The translations under genes were made by a program, and so were the position numbers. The notes under the pieces were generated by a model, which searched no databases, was not told the DNA's origin, and worked only from the letters and a program-made list of their open reading frames with translations. From Prochlorococcus marinus str. MIT 0918 (GTDB lineage Bacteria; Cyanobacteriota; Cyanobacteriia; PCC-6307; Cyanobiaceae), in the NCBI RefSeq assembly GCF_027359415.1, contig NZ_CP114780.1, positions 1,696,764 to 1,760,763 on the forward strand: a DNA stretch of 64,000 nt, read 5' to 3'. Within the stretch, counting starts at the first letter, position 1, and every line of letters begins with the position of its first letter. Of this stretch, positions 1 through 8,914 are shown piece by piece.

Positions 1-413
1 TTAACTAAAAACTTCAAAGCGGCAGGTACTAATGCCCACCAGGCAAAAAATATTCCAACAAGAAATAGTAAGCTAGAACCTGCTACAGCAGGAGTAATCA
101 GGTTCTTTTCTTTTTTTGTAAGACCAGGTAAAACAAAAGAAAGAATTTGAAAAACTATATATGGTAGGGCAATAGTTAACCCTCCATAACCAGCAACTTT
201 TATTGATACGAATAAAAACTCACCGGGTGAGAGCTGAAGAAAATGTATACCTTCGGCAGGTAATTCTAATGCTTTAACTAATGGTTTTACAAAAATAATA
301 CATATTAAGGCTCCAATTAAAATAGATAAAAGGCTTTTTAAAACCCTTTGGCGGAGTTCCTCTAGGTGCTCTACTAATGGCATTTGTTTGTCTTGACCAT
401 GTTCATTGACCAT
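1..413 (-). CDS. tatC: Sec-independent (Tat) translocase subunit TatC, 3' end cut by window
   Basis: TatC is the multi-spanning membrane receptor of the twin-arginine pathway, which moves folded proteins such as the Rieske protein across cytoplasmic or thylakoid membranes. The visible N-terminal ~137 residues begin MVNEHGQDKQ and contain the family signature MPLVEHLEELRQR just before the first membrane segment. Further hydrophobic segments and the charged loop LPGLTKKEKN follow. The ATG at 411-413 opens the frame. The gene continues past base 1, so the C-terminal helices are not visible. The family assignment is clear from the signature. Confidence 0.95.
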   Translation of the reverse strand, partial: MVNEHGQDKQMPLVEHLEELRQRVLKSLLSILIGALICIIFVKPLVKALELPAEGIHFLQLSPGEFLFVSIKVAGYGGLTIALPYIVFQILSFVLPGLTKKEKNLITPAVAGSSLLFLVGIFFAWWALVPAALKFLV

Positions 414-560
414 GATTTTTGGTACTAGACAGATTATGAGAAGTCTTTTTTTATTAGTTTAATAATCTTGGTAAACATCTTCTTACTTATTTATTCTATA
501 AAACATTTTTGAAATGATTTCTTTACTGAATTTTTATAGTTTTATAAATGGTTATATCTA

Positions 561-582
561 AAAAGAAAAGGCTAGAGCCTTT
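561..582 (-). terminator. Rho-independent terminator after the 98-residue membrane protein
   Basis: The arms AAAGGC (567-572) and GCCTTT (577-582) are complementary around a 4-base loop. Read on the minus strand the stem is followed by a T-rich run (TTTTCTTTTT). It lies about 10 bases past the stop codon of the minus-strand gene ending at 592, the expected place for its terminator and upstream of tatC. Confidence 0.7.
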
Positions 583-591
583 ATTTAATTA

Positions 592-888
592 TTATGCAAA
601 TCGACCCTTTTTAGAATTATTTTGACGGTTCATTGATGATTTAGGGTTTGTTGGATCAGGCAAAATAAATGGTGGGCAGTCATTTAATGATGATTTCCCA
701 TAGTTTTCATACTCTCTATATCCTCCCATTTTCCCATTAGTTTTCATGAGAGCACTAATGAAAGCCAATAGCAGGAAGACTGTCGGAGCACCTATTATTA
801 ATGCGGCTCCAAAAATGTAACCGACTAAGAATTCAGCAAAAGTATGATTCCCTAGGAATTCATGTGATCCAAGAATAAAATCAAACAT
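592..888 (-). CDS. Small conserved-looking membrane protein, function unknown
   Basis: This 98-residue protein has one or two hydrophobic segments at about residues 17-50 (including AEFLVGYIFGAALIIGA). A soluble tail rich in Gly, Tyr, Asn and Pro follows, with GGYREYENYG and then a Pro-rich, basic end. I do not recognise a family. The clean ATG, the membrane segment, the terminator just downstream and its place between tatC and the NFACT gene argue that it is a real gene. A role in photosynthetic membranes is possible from context only. Confidence 0.75.
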   Translation of the reverse strand: MFDFILGSHEFLGNHTFAEFLVGYIFGAALIIGAPTVFLLLAFISALMKTNGKMGGYREYENYGKSSLNDCPPFILPDPTNPKSSMNRQNNSKKGRFA

Positions 889-924
889 TTTAAAACCTTC
901 ACTGGCCTAAAATAATAAGTCATT

Positions 925-2640
925 CTAGGCTTTTTTTGTGGATTGCTCTAGATATCTTTTGCCATTGGATGGTTGACCCCATACAACCTTTCCTTCTCTA
1001 GGGCTTACAGTTCCTGTTGCCGCACCTTTAAGCTTTTGAAGTTGATTTGTTTGAACCATAAGAACTGAGACTTTATTATTCCCTTTAGCTTTACTCAAAA
1101 ATGAGGCCAAATCAGCGCTAACTTTAATATCCTCTTCTTCTATCGTTCCATTGGAAGCTTTTAAAACTATATGACTTCCAGGACACTCTTGAGCATGAAA
1201 CCAAATATCTCCTTTCTTAGATTTCTTTATACTTATTAATTCATTTTGGCGATGATTCCGACCAATCTGTATGTCTAAGCCACTTGGGCTTTTTATTTGT
1301 AAAATTTGATGAGGCTGTTTTCTTTGTGCCCCTTTTTTAGTATTGGTTTGTTGCTTGTTAAAAAGGTAAGTTTCTATATCTTCTATTAGGTTTTTTATAC
1401 TAGTTAGTTTCTCATGTTCAAGTTGATTCTTATTATTGATAATATATTCAAGAAATAGATTCGTTTCATTTATAAATAAAATTCTTTCTTCATGATGTTT
1501 TACTCTCTCTAGTAATATTGATTTAGCTCTCTTTAGTTTTTTTGCTGTGTTATATAATTTTTGAGCTTCTTTTATTTTTTCTTTGTTTAAGTCATTTAAG
1601 CATAAAATCATATCTGCACTTCTTGTTAAGGAATTAACGTTTAGTGTTTTTTGATATATATCTTGCTGCTTATGTAATAATCTCTCTTCATTTATTTTTC
1701 TTTTAATAAGCTCTGATGATAGTTTTTTATATGCTTCTTCAAGCTTCTTTTGCGCTAGAAATTTAGTATAGTAACCGCCAAGATTTAAACTTAGATTGCA
1801 ATCTGAATCCTTAGCTAATCTTTCAGGTTTCCATACTCTGTATGGACTCGGTCCATTAAAACAAAGGCAGAATTCTTCTTTGTCAATAACCCTTAACCAT
1901 TTTTCCCACCTTGAATATATACATTGCCAATCTTTTGAGGATAGGTTTTGTACAGATGTATTTATTAATGTATTAGCAATATCTTTATTTTCATTAGCTA
2001 GTTGAAGGGATAGGGATGGACTAATACCCTGGAAATTATCATTTAACGCTTTTTTAAGAGATACTGGTACTAGGGATAATATCTTTTTCCACTCTTCAAA
2101 TGATCCAGTTTTCGTAGGACTTAAACCTCTTAATGAAGGTGGCGGTATATATTTGTCGCCAGTACTAATAGGCCTTAAACGAGATTGACTTTCACGTATT
2201 TGTTTCCCCAGAGTTGTTACGTTTCTTTTTTCATCTAATAATAAAAAGTTACTGTGTCTGCCCATTAGTTCAAGAATTAGAAATTTTTGAAAGCTTTCGT
2301 TGGGGCGAAATGCCAAACCAAATTCAATTACTCGATCAAATCCTTGTTGTTTTAATTCGATTAATGCCATTCCTTTTGTGGCATATTTGATTTGTTTACT
2401 TAGGGTGCTTTCACCATGGATTTTGGGAGGAGCCTTTATTTCTATTAATCTTGGAGAATCTGCATGCCAACTTAGTTCTAACCAAATTAAGCTATTTAAA
2501 TTGCGAAATGCAATTTGTACTGTATGAGAATCTGATTGCTGTATTTTTTCAAAACGACTTGGGATTATTTTTTTTCTTAAGTCAGAAAGAACAGCTTTCA
2601 GACTGGTTACATCCATCATTTGAAGAGTTGAATGGTTCAT
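925..2640 (-). CDS. rqcH: NFACT family protein, Rqc2/RqcH homologue
   Basis: Rqc2/RqcH proteins bind 60S/50S subunits carrying stalled nascent chains and recruit tRNA-Ala to add C-terminal tails that mark the peptide for degradation. The 571-residue order fits: an NFACT-N domain with the Asp-Arg pair at D102-R103 (GFDRVIEF), a long charged coiled-coil middle (about 290-430), and a C-terminal NFACT-R domain (about 450-560) with IGRNHRQNE and GDIWFHAQECPGSHIVL. Older annotations call it fibronectin-binding protein. It starts divergently from gmk, with 65 bases between the start codons. Confidence 0.92.
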   Translation of the reverse strand: MNHSTLQMMDVTSLKAVLSDLRKKIIPSRFEKIQQSDSHTVQIAFRNLNSLIWLELSWHADSPRLIEIKAPPKIHGESTLSKQIKYATKGMALIELKQQGFDRVIEFGLAFRPNESFQKFLILELMGRHSNFLLLDEKRNVTTLGKQIRESQSRLRPISTGDKYIPPPSLRGLSPTKTGSFEEWKKILSLVPVSLKKALNDNFQGISPSLSLQLANENKDIANTLINTSVQNLSSKDWQCIYSRWEKWLRVIDKEEFCLCFNGPSPYRVWKPERLAKDSDCNLSLNLGGYYTKFLAQKKLEEAYKKLSSELIKRKINEERLLHKQQDIYQKTLNVNSLTRSADMILCLNDLNKEKIKEAQKLYNTAKKLKRAKSILLERVKHHEERILFINETNLFLEYIINNKNQLEHEKLTSIKNLIEDIETYLFNKQQTNTKKGAQRKQPHQILQIKSPSGLDIQIGRNHRQNELISIKKSKKGDIWFHAQECPGSHIVLKASNGTIEEEDIKVSADLASFLSKAKGNNKVSVLMVQTNQLQKLKGAATGTVSPREGKVVWGQPSNGKRYLEQSTKKA

Positions 2641-2705
2641 ATGATCACATTTAACGTTCTTCTTAGCCCCTTTATTTAATTCTCAAAAGAATTTAAATCA
2701 ATGCT

Positions 2706-3260
2706 ATGACCAATCAAAAAGGCTTGATACTAATAACTGGACCTAGTGGGGTAGGTAAAGGTACTTTAGTCAAAAAACTACTTGCTGAAAACAAGAATAT
2801 TTGGCTTTCAGTTTCTGCAACTACGCGCTTACCTAGGGAAGGAGAGAAAGATGGTAAGGACTATTTCTTTTTAAATAAAAATCAATTTAAGAATTTAATT
2901 GATAGCAATGGTTTTTTGGAGTGGGCGCAATTTGCGGGTAATTTTTATGGAACTCCTAAAGATGAAGTTCAATCAAAACTGTCGTTAGGTAAAAAGGTAT
3001 TACTTGAGATTGAATTAGAAGGTGCAAGACAAGTTAGGAAAAACTTCCCTACAGGATTTCAGATCTTTATAGCACCTCCTAGCTTTCAAGAACTTGAAAG
3101 AAGAATTAGAGAAAGAGGAACTGATTCAGAAGACGCAATTGAGCGTAGATTACTTAGAGCTAAAGAAGAATTAGATGCACAAAAAGAATTTGATGCAGTT
3201 ATTATTAATGATGATATTAATAGAGCTTTAGTAGAAATAAAAAGCTTAATTAATAAATAG
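2706..3260 (+). CDS. gmk: Guanylate kinase
   Basis: Guanylate kinase phosphorylates GMP to GDP with ATP in purine salvage and synthesis. The P-loop GPSGVGKGT is at residues 12-20. The GMP-binding region follows with [19 protein letters not shown], and the lid segment is [17 protein letters not shown]. The 184-residue length is normal for bacteria. It is convergent with psaJ, with only 17 bases between the stop codons. Confidence 0.97.
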   Translation: MTNQKGLILITGPSGVGKGTLVKKLLAENKNIWLSVSATTRLPREGEKDGKDYFFLNKNQFKNLIDSNGFLEWAQFAGNFYGTPKDEVQSKLSLGKKVLLEIELEGARQVRKNFPTGFQIFIAPPSFQELERRIRERGTDSEDAIERRLLRAKEELDAQKEFDAVIINDDINRALVEIKSLINK

Positions 3261-3277
3261 GAATTTTAAGAATGAAC

Positions 3278-3412
3278 TTATAATCCTGGGTGGAATAGTA
3301 AGTCTGGAACAAATCTATTCCATTCAACTAAAATTCCTGCGGTAATAACAATCCAAAGAGTTGCTACTACAGGAGCTGATCTAAACCATTTTGTTGAGAA
3401 GATTTTAAACAT
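3278..3412 (-). CDS. psaJ: Photosystem I subunit IX (PsaJ)
   Basis: This 44-residue gene is easily missed because of its size. The translation opens [20 protein letters not shown] and ends [15 protein letters not shown]. That is the PsaJ pattern: a short stromal N-terminus, one transmembrane helix (about 11-30) and the conserved WNRFxPDLL segment. PsaJ stabilises PsaF at the periphery of photosystem I. It lies directly downstream of psaF on the same strand with a 61-base gap, the usual psaF-psaJ order, so the two are probably cotranscribed. Confidence 0.96.
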   Translation of the reverse strand: MFKIFSTKWFRSAPVVATLWIVITAGILVEWNRFVPDLLFHPGL

Positions 3413-3473
3413 TAGTAATTAGGTAAGAAATAGAGTTTAATTGATGAATTCAAGGTCTTGAAATTAAATAATT

Positions 3474-4025
3474 TTAGCGAGGACCATTAAGTGTAATATT
3501 TTCATCTTTTTCTCGAAGATCGCCACTTCTGCCTTGTTTGTTTGCTTCAAAAGGCCATGCAGCTCCTTTGATTAGGCATTGTCTTGCTAAAGCAAAGTCA
3601 ATAAATATTTCGTTGTCAGCTGGCTTTTTAGTTTTCTTTGAAGCCCTTAGATATTCCCTGCCAGACCAGCCAATAATTCCAGCAATATATATGAAAATGT
3701 GACCAGGGATTAGGATATCCCCTTCATGGTGCCTATTTGCCAAGGCTCCGAATGGTTCAATAGTTGCACCAATAATAAGATGAGGTAGGCCATCGTCTCC
3801 ACAGGATGCTTTGCTATACCGCTCAAATCTGGCTATGTCTTTGGGAGTAGTTGCTGCACTAGCACGTTCTTGAAAACGAGCATTTTCTGAACAAGAAGTT
3901 AATCCGGAAGCTGAAAATTCAGTACTGGCCCTGTCTGCATTGAGAGCTTCACCAGCTGCATTTGCCAGAGGTGCTAAGCCTAAAAGCAGAAAAGCTGATA
4001 GGAGGATTGAGAAGAGACGACGCAT
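3474..4025 (-). CDS. psaF: Photosystem I subunit III (PsaF)
   Basis: PsaF is the lumen-exposed photosystem I subunit involved in donor docking and antenna contacts. The 183-residue precursor has a signal peptide (residues 1-23, hydrophobic core LFSILLSAFLLLGL, likely cleavage after ANA). The mature chain carries the conserved Cys pair (LTSC and ASCGDDGLPHLI) and a C-terminal membrane segment around IYIAGIIGWSGREYL. Start choice is supported by AAGGA about 9 bases upstream of the ATG. psaJ follows. The leader holds two competing inverted repeats, listed separately. Confidence 0.97.
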   Translation of the reverse strand: MRRLFSILLSAFLLLGLAPLANAAGEALNADRASTEFSASGLTSCSENARFQERASAATTPKDIARFERYSKASCGDDGLPHLIIGATIEPFGALANRHHEGDILIPGHIFIYIAGIIGWSGREYLRASKKTKKPADNEIFIDFALARQCLIKGAAWPFEANKQGRSGDLREKDENITLNGPR

Positions 4026-4029
4026 TTGT

Positions 4030-4076
4030 TTGAATCCTTATTTAGCCTGTCTTAATTAGAACAGGATTCACTATAC
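4030..4076 (-). promoter_or_regulatory. psaF 5' leader: -10-like box and two mutually exclusive hairpins
   Basis: On the minus strand, a TATAGT box (plus-strand 4070-4075) sits just upstream of GAATCCT (4063-4069). That heptamer is the exact reverse complement of AGGATTC (4032-4038), which contains the psaF ribosome-binding site. A second pair, CCTGT (4061-4065) and ACAGG (4046-4050), extended by CT/AG with one bulge, shares bases with the first arm, so both stems cannot form together. The layout resembles a sequester/anti-sequester leader. The sequence pairing is seen; any regulation is inference. Confidence 0.4.
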
Positions 4077-4100
4077 CTAAGTTAAATGAGATACGCATAA

Positions 4101-5177
4101 ATGATGCAAACAGTACTCGCCCTCGAAACAAGTTGTGACGAGACTGCCGTAGCTGTGGTCCAATTTAAAGGTGGAAAATTTAATGTTTTAGCCAATTGTG
4201 TTGCTTCTCAAGCTGCTGAACATTCTCAATGGGGGGGCGTTGTCCCAGAGATAGCTTCAAGAAGACATCTTGAAAATATGCCTTTGCTTTTAAAAGAAGC
4301 ATTTAGTGCTTCTGGAATTGCTTTCTCTAATATCAACGCAATTGCCTCAACAGTAACCCCTGGATTGCAAGGTGCTTTGTTAGTTGGATCTGTAACTGCT
4401 AGAACTTTATCTTGTTTATATAATCTTCCTTTCTTAGGGATCCACCATTTAGAGGGTCATCTTTCATCAGTATTGCTTTCGGATAAAATTCCTACTCCAC
4501 CTTATTTGGTTTTGTTAGTTAGTGGAGGGCATACAGAATTAATTATGGCTAAGAAGAATTTTAAATATGAAAGAGTTGGCCGTAGTCATGATGATGCAGC
4601 TGGAGAAGCTTTTGATAAGGTTGCGAGGCTATTGGGATTGGCTTATCCAGGTGGACCTGCTATTGAGAAAATAGCTTCAAATGGAGACTCTAAAAGCTTT
4701 GCTTTCCCAAAAGGAAAGGTTTCAAAGCCTGGTGGAGGTTTCTACCCTTATGACTTTTCTTTTAGTGGTCTTAAGACAGCTGTTTTACGTACTGTTGAAA
4801 GTATTAATACAAAAGGTGGAGAGGTTCCAATAGCTAATATCGCAGCAAGTTTTGAGCAAGTTGTGGCTGAAGTCTTAGTAGAAAGAAGCTTGAAATATGT
4901 TCGAGATTATGGACTTAATTCTTTAGTTATGGTCGGAGGTGTTGCTGCTAATGCTCGTTTAAGGAACTTGATGGAAAAACAAGCTTCATCTCAGAATATT
5001 GATGTTTATATTGCACCAAAAGCTTTTTGCACAGATAATGCTGCAATGATTGGTTCAGCTGCTTTGACAAGATTAATATCAGGAACAACTTTTAGTTCAA
5101 TTGATCTTGGCGTCTCAGCAAGGTTTCAATTAGATCAATCTGAACTTCTTTATAAAATTGATGAACCTCCTTTCTAA
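4101..5177 (+). CDS. tsaD: tRNA N6-threonylcarbamoyladenosine synthase subunit TsaD
   Basis: TsaD (formerly Gcp/YgjD) transfers the threonylcarbamoyl group to A37 of ANN-decoding tRNAs together with TsaB, TsaC and TsaE. The 358-residue protein shows the N-terminal ASKHA-fold start ([15 protein letters not shown]), the metal-binding HxxxH (H116-LEG-H120) and [10 protein letters not shown]. It also has the conserved [11 protein letters not shown] and the C-terminal phosphate motif [12 protein letters not shown]. The first ATG (4101) is used; the next codon is also ATG-Gln in frame, so the start could be one codon later. Confidence 0.97.
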   Translation: MMQTVLALETSCDETAVAVVQFKGGKFNVLANCVASQAAEHSQWGGVVPEIASRRHLENMPLLLKEAFSASGIAFSNINAIASTVTPGLQGALLVGSVTARTLSCLYNLPFLGIHHLEGHLSSVLLSDKIPTPPYLVLLVSGGHTELIMAKKNFKYERVGRSHDDAAGEAFDKVARLLGLAYPGGPAIEKIASNGDSKSFAFPKGKVSKPGGGFYPYDFSFSGLKTAVLRTVESINTKGGEVPIANIAASFEQVVAEVLVERSLKYVRDYGLNSLVMVGGVAANARLRNLMEKQASSQNIDVYIAPKAFCTDNAAMIGSAALTRLISGTTFSSIDLGVSARFQLDQSELLYKIDEPPF

Positions 5178-5219
5178 TATTTCATTTGAAGATTTTCTAA
5201 ATTTAATTATTTTAACTTC

Positions 5220-5408
5220 ATGAATTCTGGACCGACTAAGAAAGAAAAAAAGAATTCCATTGCTCCAGTAAGTAAGCAGGAGCTTAATTCATGGAAGAGG
5301 GGTTTTACTCCTCAAGCGGAAATATGGAATGGGAGAATGGCTACAGTAGGTCTTTTGTTGGGTTTGTTTGTTTTGATATTGATAAATAGTTTCATTGTTG
5401 GCAAATAG
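5220..5408 (+). CDS. hli: High-light-inducible protein (Hli/Scp), single-helix CAB-type
   Basis: Hli proteins bind chlorophyll and carotenoid, protecting photosystem II assembly and pigment handling under stress. This 62-residue protein has a charged N-terminus, then the chlorophyll-binding signature AEIWNGRMATVGLLLGL at about 36-52, and a single transmembrane helix to the C-terminus. It follows tsaD on the same strand with a 42-base gap. Prochlorococcus genomes carry many hli copies; this is the core type, not a phage-like cluster. The same AExWNGRxA motif recurs at the end of ferrochelatase in this window. Confidence 0.93.
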   Translation: MNSGPTKKEKKNSIAPVSKQELNSWKRGFTPQAEIWNGRMATVGLLLGLFVLILINSFIVGK

Positions 5409-5644
5409 TGGAATTATCTGTTTGGCTTAATGTCAATTAGCTAGCTTTGATTTAGGATTGAAATGCGAAGACATTACTTGAATTATTTGCTATGGATTAG
5501 TTGACTTGTTTAAGCTAATAATTGATATTAAAGGTATCTAAGAATTACCAATTCAAATTTGTGAGAGACTTGTTTTGAATATGATTTTTCTTTTTCAAGA
5601 TCATTTATTTGTATTGAAGCTTTTGGCTCAACTGATTCATTTCT

Positions 5645-6850
5645 ATGACTCCTGAGCGGCTAGGACTGCTTTGGGGAGTCACAGTTTTTGCTGGTGCTGG
5701 TGCAAGGCTTTTGTCGGCTTTAACAGGCTTCCCAGGAGTCGTTTTGTTGCTTCTGTCAGGTCTGTTGATAGGCAGATCTGGTTTAGGTTTAGTGGAACCT
5801 CTGGATTTGGGACAAGGTCTTGAAACAATTGTTGGCTTGTTAGTAAGCCTTGTGCTTTTTGATGGAGGATTAAATCTTCGGTTGCCTGGGGACACAATAA
5901 AAGCAACTGTTTTGCGAATATCTTTAATCAGACTTTTTATTTCTTTAGCAGCCATTTTAGTTGCGGCGCATTTACTTGCTGGCTTGGCTTGGAATTTGGC
6001 TGCTGTTTACAGTGCAATAGTTTTAGCAACAGGTCCCACAGTAGTAACCCCACTCATCCAGCAAATTAGACTTGCCCCTCCACTTGGAGATGTTCTAGAG
6101 GCAGAAGGCTTGGTTCTAGAGCCAGTTGGTGCTGTTTTAGCATTACTTTTGCTTGAATTATTGCTTGGTGATCTTCATGGATGGAAAGAATTGCTCCTTG
6201 GTTTATTAGCAAGATTAGGTGGAGGTGTTTTAATTGGGATTTTTGCTGGATGGATTCTGTCTGAAGCCCTTAAAAGAATAAAAACTGATTCTGCAATAGG
6301 GATAAGGCTGCAAATAACATTAGGCGTTTTGTTTTTGCTCTATGGAATTTGTGAATGGATACTCCCTGAGTCTGGTTTACCTGCTTCAGTTGCAGCAGGA
6401 TTTGTTGTAGGAAGAAGCCCATCAATTGAAGTTGATCAGTTAGATGAGCTAATACGAGAGTTGGCTCAGCTAGCTATTACTATGCTCTTCCCACTTTTAG
6501 CAGCTGATGTTTCTTGGAGTGAGTTAAGCCCTTTGGGATGGGGAGGAATATCTTGTGTACTGGTTTTAATGTTGGTAGTTCGTCCATTAGCGGTGAGTCT
6601 TGCAACTATTGGACTACCTTTAGATATTAAACAACGTCTTTTTCTTGGTTGGTTGGCTCCTAGAGGAATAGTTACAGCAGCAGTTGCATCGCTTTTTTCT
6701 ATTCGATTAGAACAGGCTGGTGTTTTGGGAGCAGGGAGACTGCAAGGACTAGTTTTTTTAACTATTCTTATGACTGTAGGTTTGCAGGGACTTACTGCAA
6801 AGTTATTAGCAGATAAATTGGGGTTGCTTGCTGAAAATAAGGTTGGTTAG
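5645..6850 (+). CDS. Na+/H+ antiporter, CPA1 (NhaP) type
   Basis: The 401-residue protein is hydrophobic throughout, with about 11-12 transmembrane segments and no cytoplasmic tail. CPA1 motifs are visible: VLFDGGLNLRL near residue 75, ATGPTVVTPLIQQIRLAPPLGDVLEAEGLVLEPVGAVL (an ND-like pair here read as LEP) around 130-165, and the re-entrant region LGWLAPRGIVTAAVASLFS around 335. It likely exchanges Na+ or K+ for protons for pH and salt balance in seawater. The stop is 8 bases from the convergent gltX stop. The substrate ion is not readable from sequence. Confidence 0.88.
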   Translation: MTPERLGLLWGVTVFAGAGARLLSALTGFPGVVLLLLSGLLIGRSGLGLVEPLDLGQGLETIVGLLVSLVLFDGGLNLRLPGDTIKATVLRISLIRLFISLAAILVAAHLLAGLAWNLAAVYSAIVLATGPTVVTPLIQQIRLAPPLGDVLEAEGLVLEPVGAVLALLLLELLLGDLHGWKELLLGLLARLGGGVLIGIFAGWILSEALKRIKTDSAIGIRLQITLGVLFLLYGICEWILPESGLPASVAAGFVVGRSPSIEVDQLDELIRELAQLAITMLFPLLAADVSWSELSPLGWGGISCVLVLMLVVRPLAVSLATIGLPLDIKQRLFLGWLAPRGIVTAAVASLFSIRLEQAGVLGAGRLQGLVFLTILMTVGLQGLTAKLLADKLGLLAENKVG

Positions 6851-6858
6851 TTTATTGA

Positions 6859-8289
6859 TTAAATGCACTTTCTTATTCGTTCTTTGTCTTTGCCAATTAT
6901 CGCCAATAAGCTCCATGAGGTTATTAAGTCTGGACCTTGAGTGGTTCCAAGAAGAGCAACTCGAAGGCTTTTCATTAAAATCCCTTTCTTTATACCCTCG
7001 GATTTCGCTGAATCATTTATTAATTGCTTAGCGATTTCATAATTAAGGCCATCCCAGGGAGAATCTTCAAGATTTTGAAAAAGTGATCTTAGGCTTTGTT
7101 TTGCCCCTTTAATATTTAATTGTTCAATTCCATTTAGATCAATTTCTGGAGATTCAAAAAATACTCGACTGTGTTCTATTCCTTCATTTATTAGATTAAG
7201 TGATGGTCCTATTAGCCCCGAAAGTTTTACCCCCCATTCATTATTGGGTATTTCCCATCCTTCTTTTATCCAAAGCTTGTTTAACAACTGTAAAAGCTTT
7301 TCAGGAGGCAAACTATGGATAACTTGAGAATTTAGCCATTTGATTTTATCCCAGTCAAATTTTGCACCTGCTTTGTTGACGCGATCAAAATCAAAAACAG
7401 CAGAAGATTCTTCTAGAGTAAATTTTTCTTCCATCCCTTCTGGTGGGGACCAGCCCAGAAGTGTCATGTAGTTAGTAATAGCTTCGGGTGTGTACCCCAT
7501 TTGTTTGAAATCATTGATTGAAGTCACTCCGTCACGTTTAGAAAGCTTTCTTCCTTCTGAGTTAAGTATTAATGGTGTGTGAGCAAACCTTGGTAGCTTT
7601 ATCTCAAAAGCTTTGTATAGGAGTATTTGCTTCGCGGTATTTGCTATATGGTCTTCACCACGAATGACATTAGTAATTTTCATATAACTATCATCTATTA
7701 CAACGGCTAAGTTATAGAGAGGCTCCCCAATCTCGTCTGCTGGTGCTCTTCTTGCAATTACCATATCTCCACCTAAATCTCTTCCTTTCCAATGGATTTG
7801 ACCTTTCACCATATCGTTCCATTCAATAGGTTCTTCGTCGTTGATACGAAAACGAATAACAGCATTTCTTCCCTCATTAATAAATAGTTCCTCTTGTGCT
7901 TTAGTGAGATTTCTATGGCGATTATCGTAGCGAGGAGGACTACTTTCATTGATTTGCTTTTCTCTCATTAATTGCAGTTCTTCTTCAGTTGCGTAGCACC
8001 TGTAAGCCAAGCCTTTTTTCAGCAGGAAAGAGATTGCCTCTTTATGTTTTTCATAGCGACTGCTTTGTATTATCGGTTCCTCATCCCATTGAAGACCGAG
8101 CCATTGAAGTCCTTCAAGGATATTAGAAGTAAATTCATCTTTTGAACGTTCTTTATCGGTATCTTCTACACGAAGTAAAAATGACCCGTTGTTTTTACGT
8201 GCATATAGCCAGTTAAATAAAGCAGTCCTGGCAGTACCTATGTGTAGGTTTCCTGTGGGACTTGGAGCCAGTCTTACTCTAACTTTCAA
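6859..8289 (-). CDS. gltX: Glutamyl-tRNA synthetase
   Basis: GltX charges tRNA-Glu for translation; in cyanobacteria the product also feeds 5-aminolevulinate synthesis, and tRNA-Gln is made via the amidotransferase route. The 476-residue class I enzyme has the HIGH-type motif HIGT at residues 16-19 ([13 protein letters not shown]) and the KMSKS-type motif KLSKR at 248-252. It also has WxGExxI-like recognition regions and a C-terminal anticodon-binding domain. Length is standard. tRNA-Asp lies directly upstream on the same strand. Confidence 0.97.
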   Translation of the reverse strand: MKVRVRLAPSPTGNLHIGTARTALFNWLYARKNNGSFLLRVEDTDKERSKDEFTSNILEGLQWLGLQWDEEPIIQSSRYEKHKEAISFLLKKGLAYRCYATEEELQLMREKQINESSPPRYDNRHRNLTKAQEELFINEGRNAVIRFRINDEEPIEWNDMVKGQIHWKGRDLGGDMVIARRAPADEIGEPLYNLAVVIDDSYMKITNVIRGEDHIANTAKQILLYKAFEIKLPRFAHTPLILNSEGRKLSKRDGVTSINDFKQMGYTPEAITNYMTLLGWSPPEGMEEKFTLEESSAVFDFDRVNKAGAKFDWDKIKWLNSQVIHSLPPEKLLQLLNKLWIKEGWEIPNNEWGVKLSGLIGPSLNLINEGIEHSRVFFESPEIDLNGIEQLNIKGAKQSLRSLFQNLEDSPWDGLNYEIAKQLINDSAKSEGIKKGILMKSLRVALLGTTQGPDLITSWSLLAIIGKDKERIRKCI

Positions 8290-8309
8290 TTCTTGTGTTT
8301 GATTGATTA

Positions 8310-8383
8310 CGGGACCGACGGGATTCGAACCCGCAACTTCCGCCGTGACAGGGCGGTGCTCTAACCAGTTGAACTACGGTCCC
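8310..8383 (-). tRNA. tRNA-Asp (anticodon GTC)
   Basis: Read on the minus strand, the 74-base cloverleaf has acceptor stem GGGACCG/CGGTCCC with discriminator G. The anticodon stem-loop is CCGCC-CTGTCAC-GGCGG (anticodon GTC), and the T arm has GTTCGAATC. CCA is not encoded. It lies 20 bases upstream of gltX on the same strand. Confidence 0.98.
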
Positions 8384-8487
8384 AAGCTTTTCAATGGACT
8401 TTTCGGGAAAGTCCTATGAGGTTGGTCTTAAGCCAGAAGTAGGGCAAAAGGATTATCAACCTATCACCTTGCCTAATGCAACATTGA

Positions 8488-8542
8488 AAACGATTTAGAT
8501 TTAAATGTTTTATTTTTGAAAAAAACATTTATTAAATCGTTT
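8488..8542. terminator. Long AT-rich hairpin downstream of the hyper-conserved protein gene
   Basis: Nested arms pair almost perfectly: AAACGATTTA (8488-8497) with TAAATCGTTT (8533-8542), and AAATGTTTT (8503-8511) with AAAACATTT (8522-8530). The loop is A/T rich. It lies 12 bases past the minus-strand stop codon at 8555, so it is probably the 3' end of the rplS/hyper-conserved-protein transcript. No long pure T run follows, so a role in RNA stability is also possible. Confidence 0.6.
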
Positions 8543-8554
8543 CCTTTTGCTGGT

Positions 8555-8743
8555 TCATGGGCGAAATCCAGCAGGCTCAATTAGACGCACTTGATTACCT
8601 CTAGCGGTAAATTCGCGACCTTGATCGCTTTGTACGACAACTCTCCCGCCAGATTTGACTCGTATAACACGTGCCCTAACCCAGCCTAGAGCTGCAGACT
8701 CAAGGACTTTTACGACATCGCCAGGTTGAAGATCTAACTCCAT
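8555..8743 (-). CDS. Hyper-conserved protein (HCP) of Prochlorococcus/marine Synechococcus
   Basis: The 62-residue product begins MELDLQPGDVVKVLESAALG and continues WVRARVIRVKSGGRVVVQSD, ending IEPAGFRP. I recognise it as the nearly invariant short protein of marine picocyanobacteria, thought from its SH3-like beta pattern and its place beside rplS and tRNA genes to act in or near translation. A longer frame opens at 8809 but would run into the tRNA-Trp gene, so the ATG at 8741-8743 is preferred. GC content is higher than in neighbouring genes, consistent with strong sequence constraint. The molecular function is not established here. Confidence 0.92.
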   Translation of the reverse strand: MELDLQPGDVVKVLESAALGWVRARVIRVKSGGRVVVQSDQGREFTARGNQVRLIEPAGFRP

Positions 8744-8779
8744 TCTTAAAACAATGAAACTGCTGTAAGGGTTATCAAA

Positions 8780-8852
8780 CGCGCCGTGGAGGACTTGAAC
8801 CCCCGACATCAGGTTTTGGAGACCTGCGTTCTACCAACTGAACTAACGGCGC
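8780..8852 (-). tRNA. tRNA-Trp (anticodon CCA)
   Basis: The minus-strand cloverleaf has acceptor stem GCGCCGT/ACGGCGC with discriminator G. The anticodon stem-loop is CAGGT-CTCCAAA-ACCTG (anticodon CCA), and the T-arm loop has GTTCAAGTC. It sits between rplS and the hyper-conserved protein on the same strand. Confidence 0.98.
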
Positions 8853-8914
8853 ATTGAAGATGCCCTGGTACCAATGATGTGACAATGGTATTTGGATTGA
8901 ACAAGGTCGAAACC

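Noticed and set aside
901-937. GCCTA...TAGGC followed by T's as a plus-strand terminator
   Set aside because: The loop is 16 bases and no plus-strand gene precedes it.
5605-5955. 116-residue minus-strand frame opposite the Na+/H+ antiporter
   Set aside because: Pro/Lys/Ser-rich shadow of a clear membrane-protein gene on the other strand.
8555-8809. 84-residue version of the hyper-conserved protein
   Set aside because: The extra N-terminus would be encoded inside tRNA-Trp; the 62-residue form matches the known protein.
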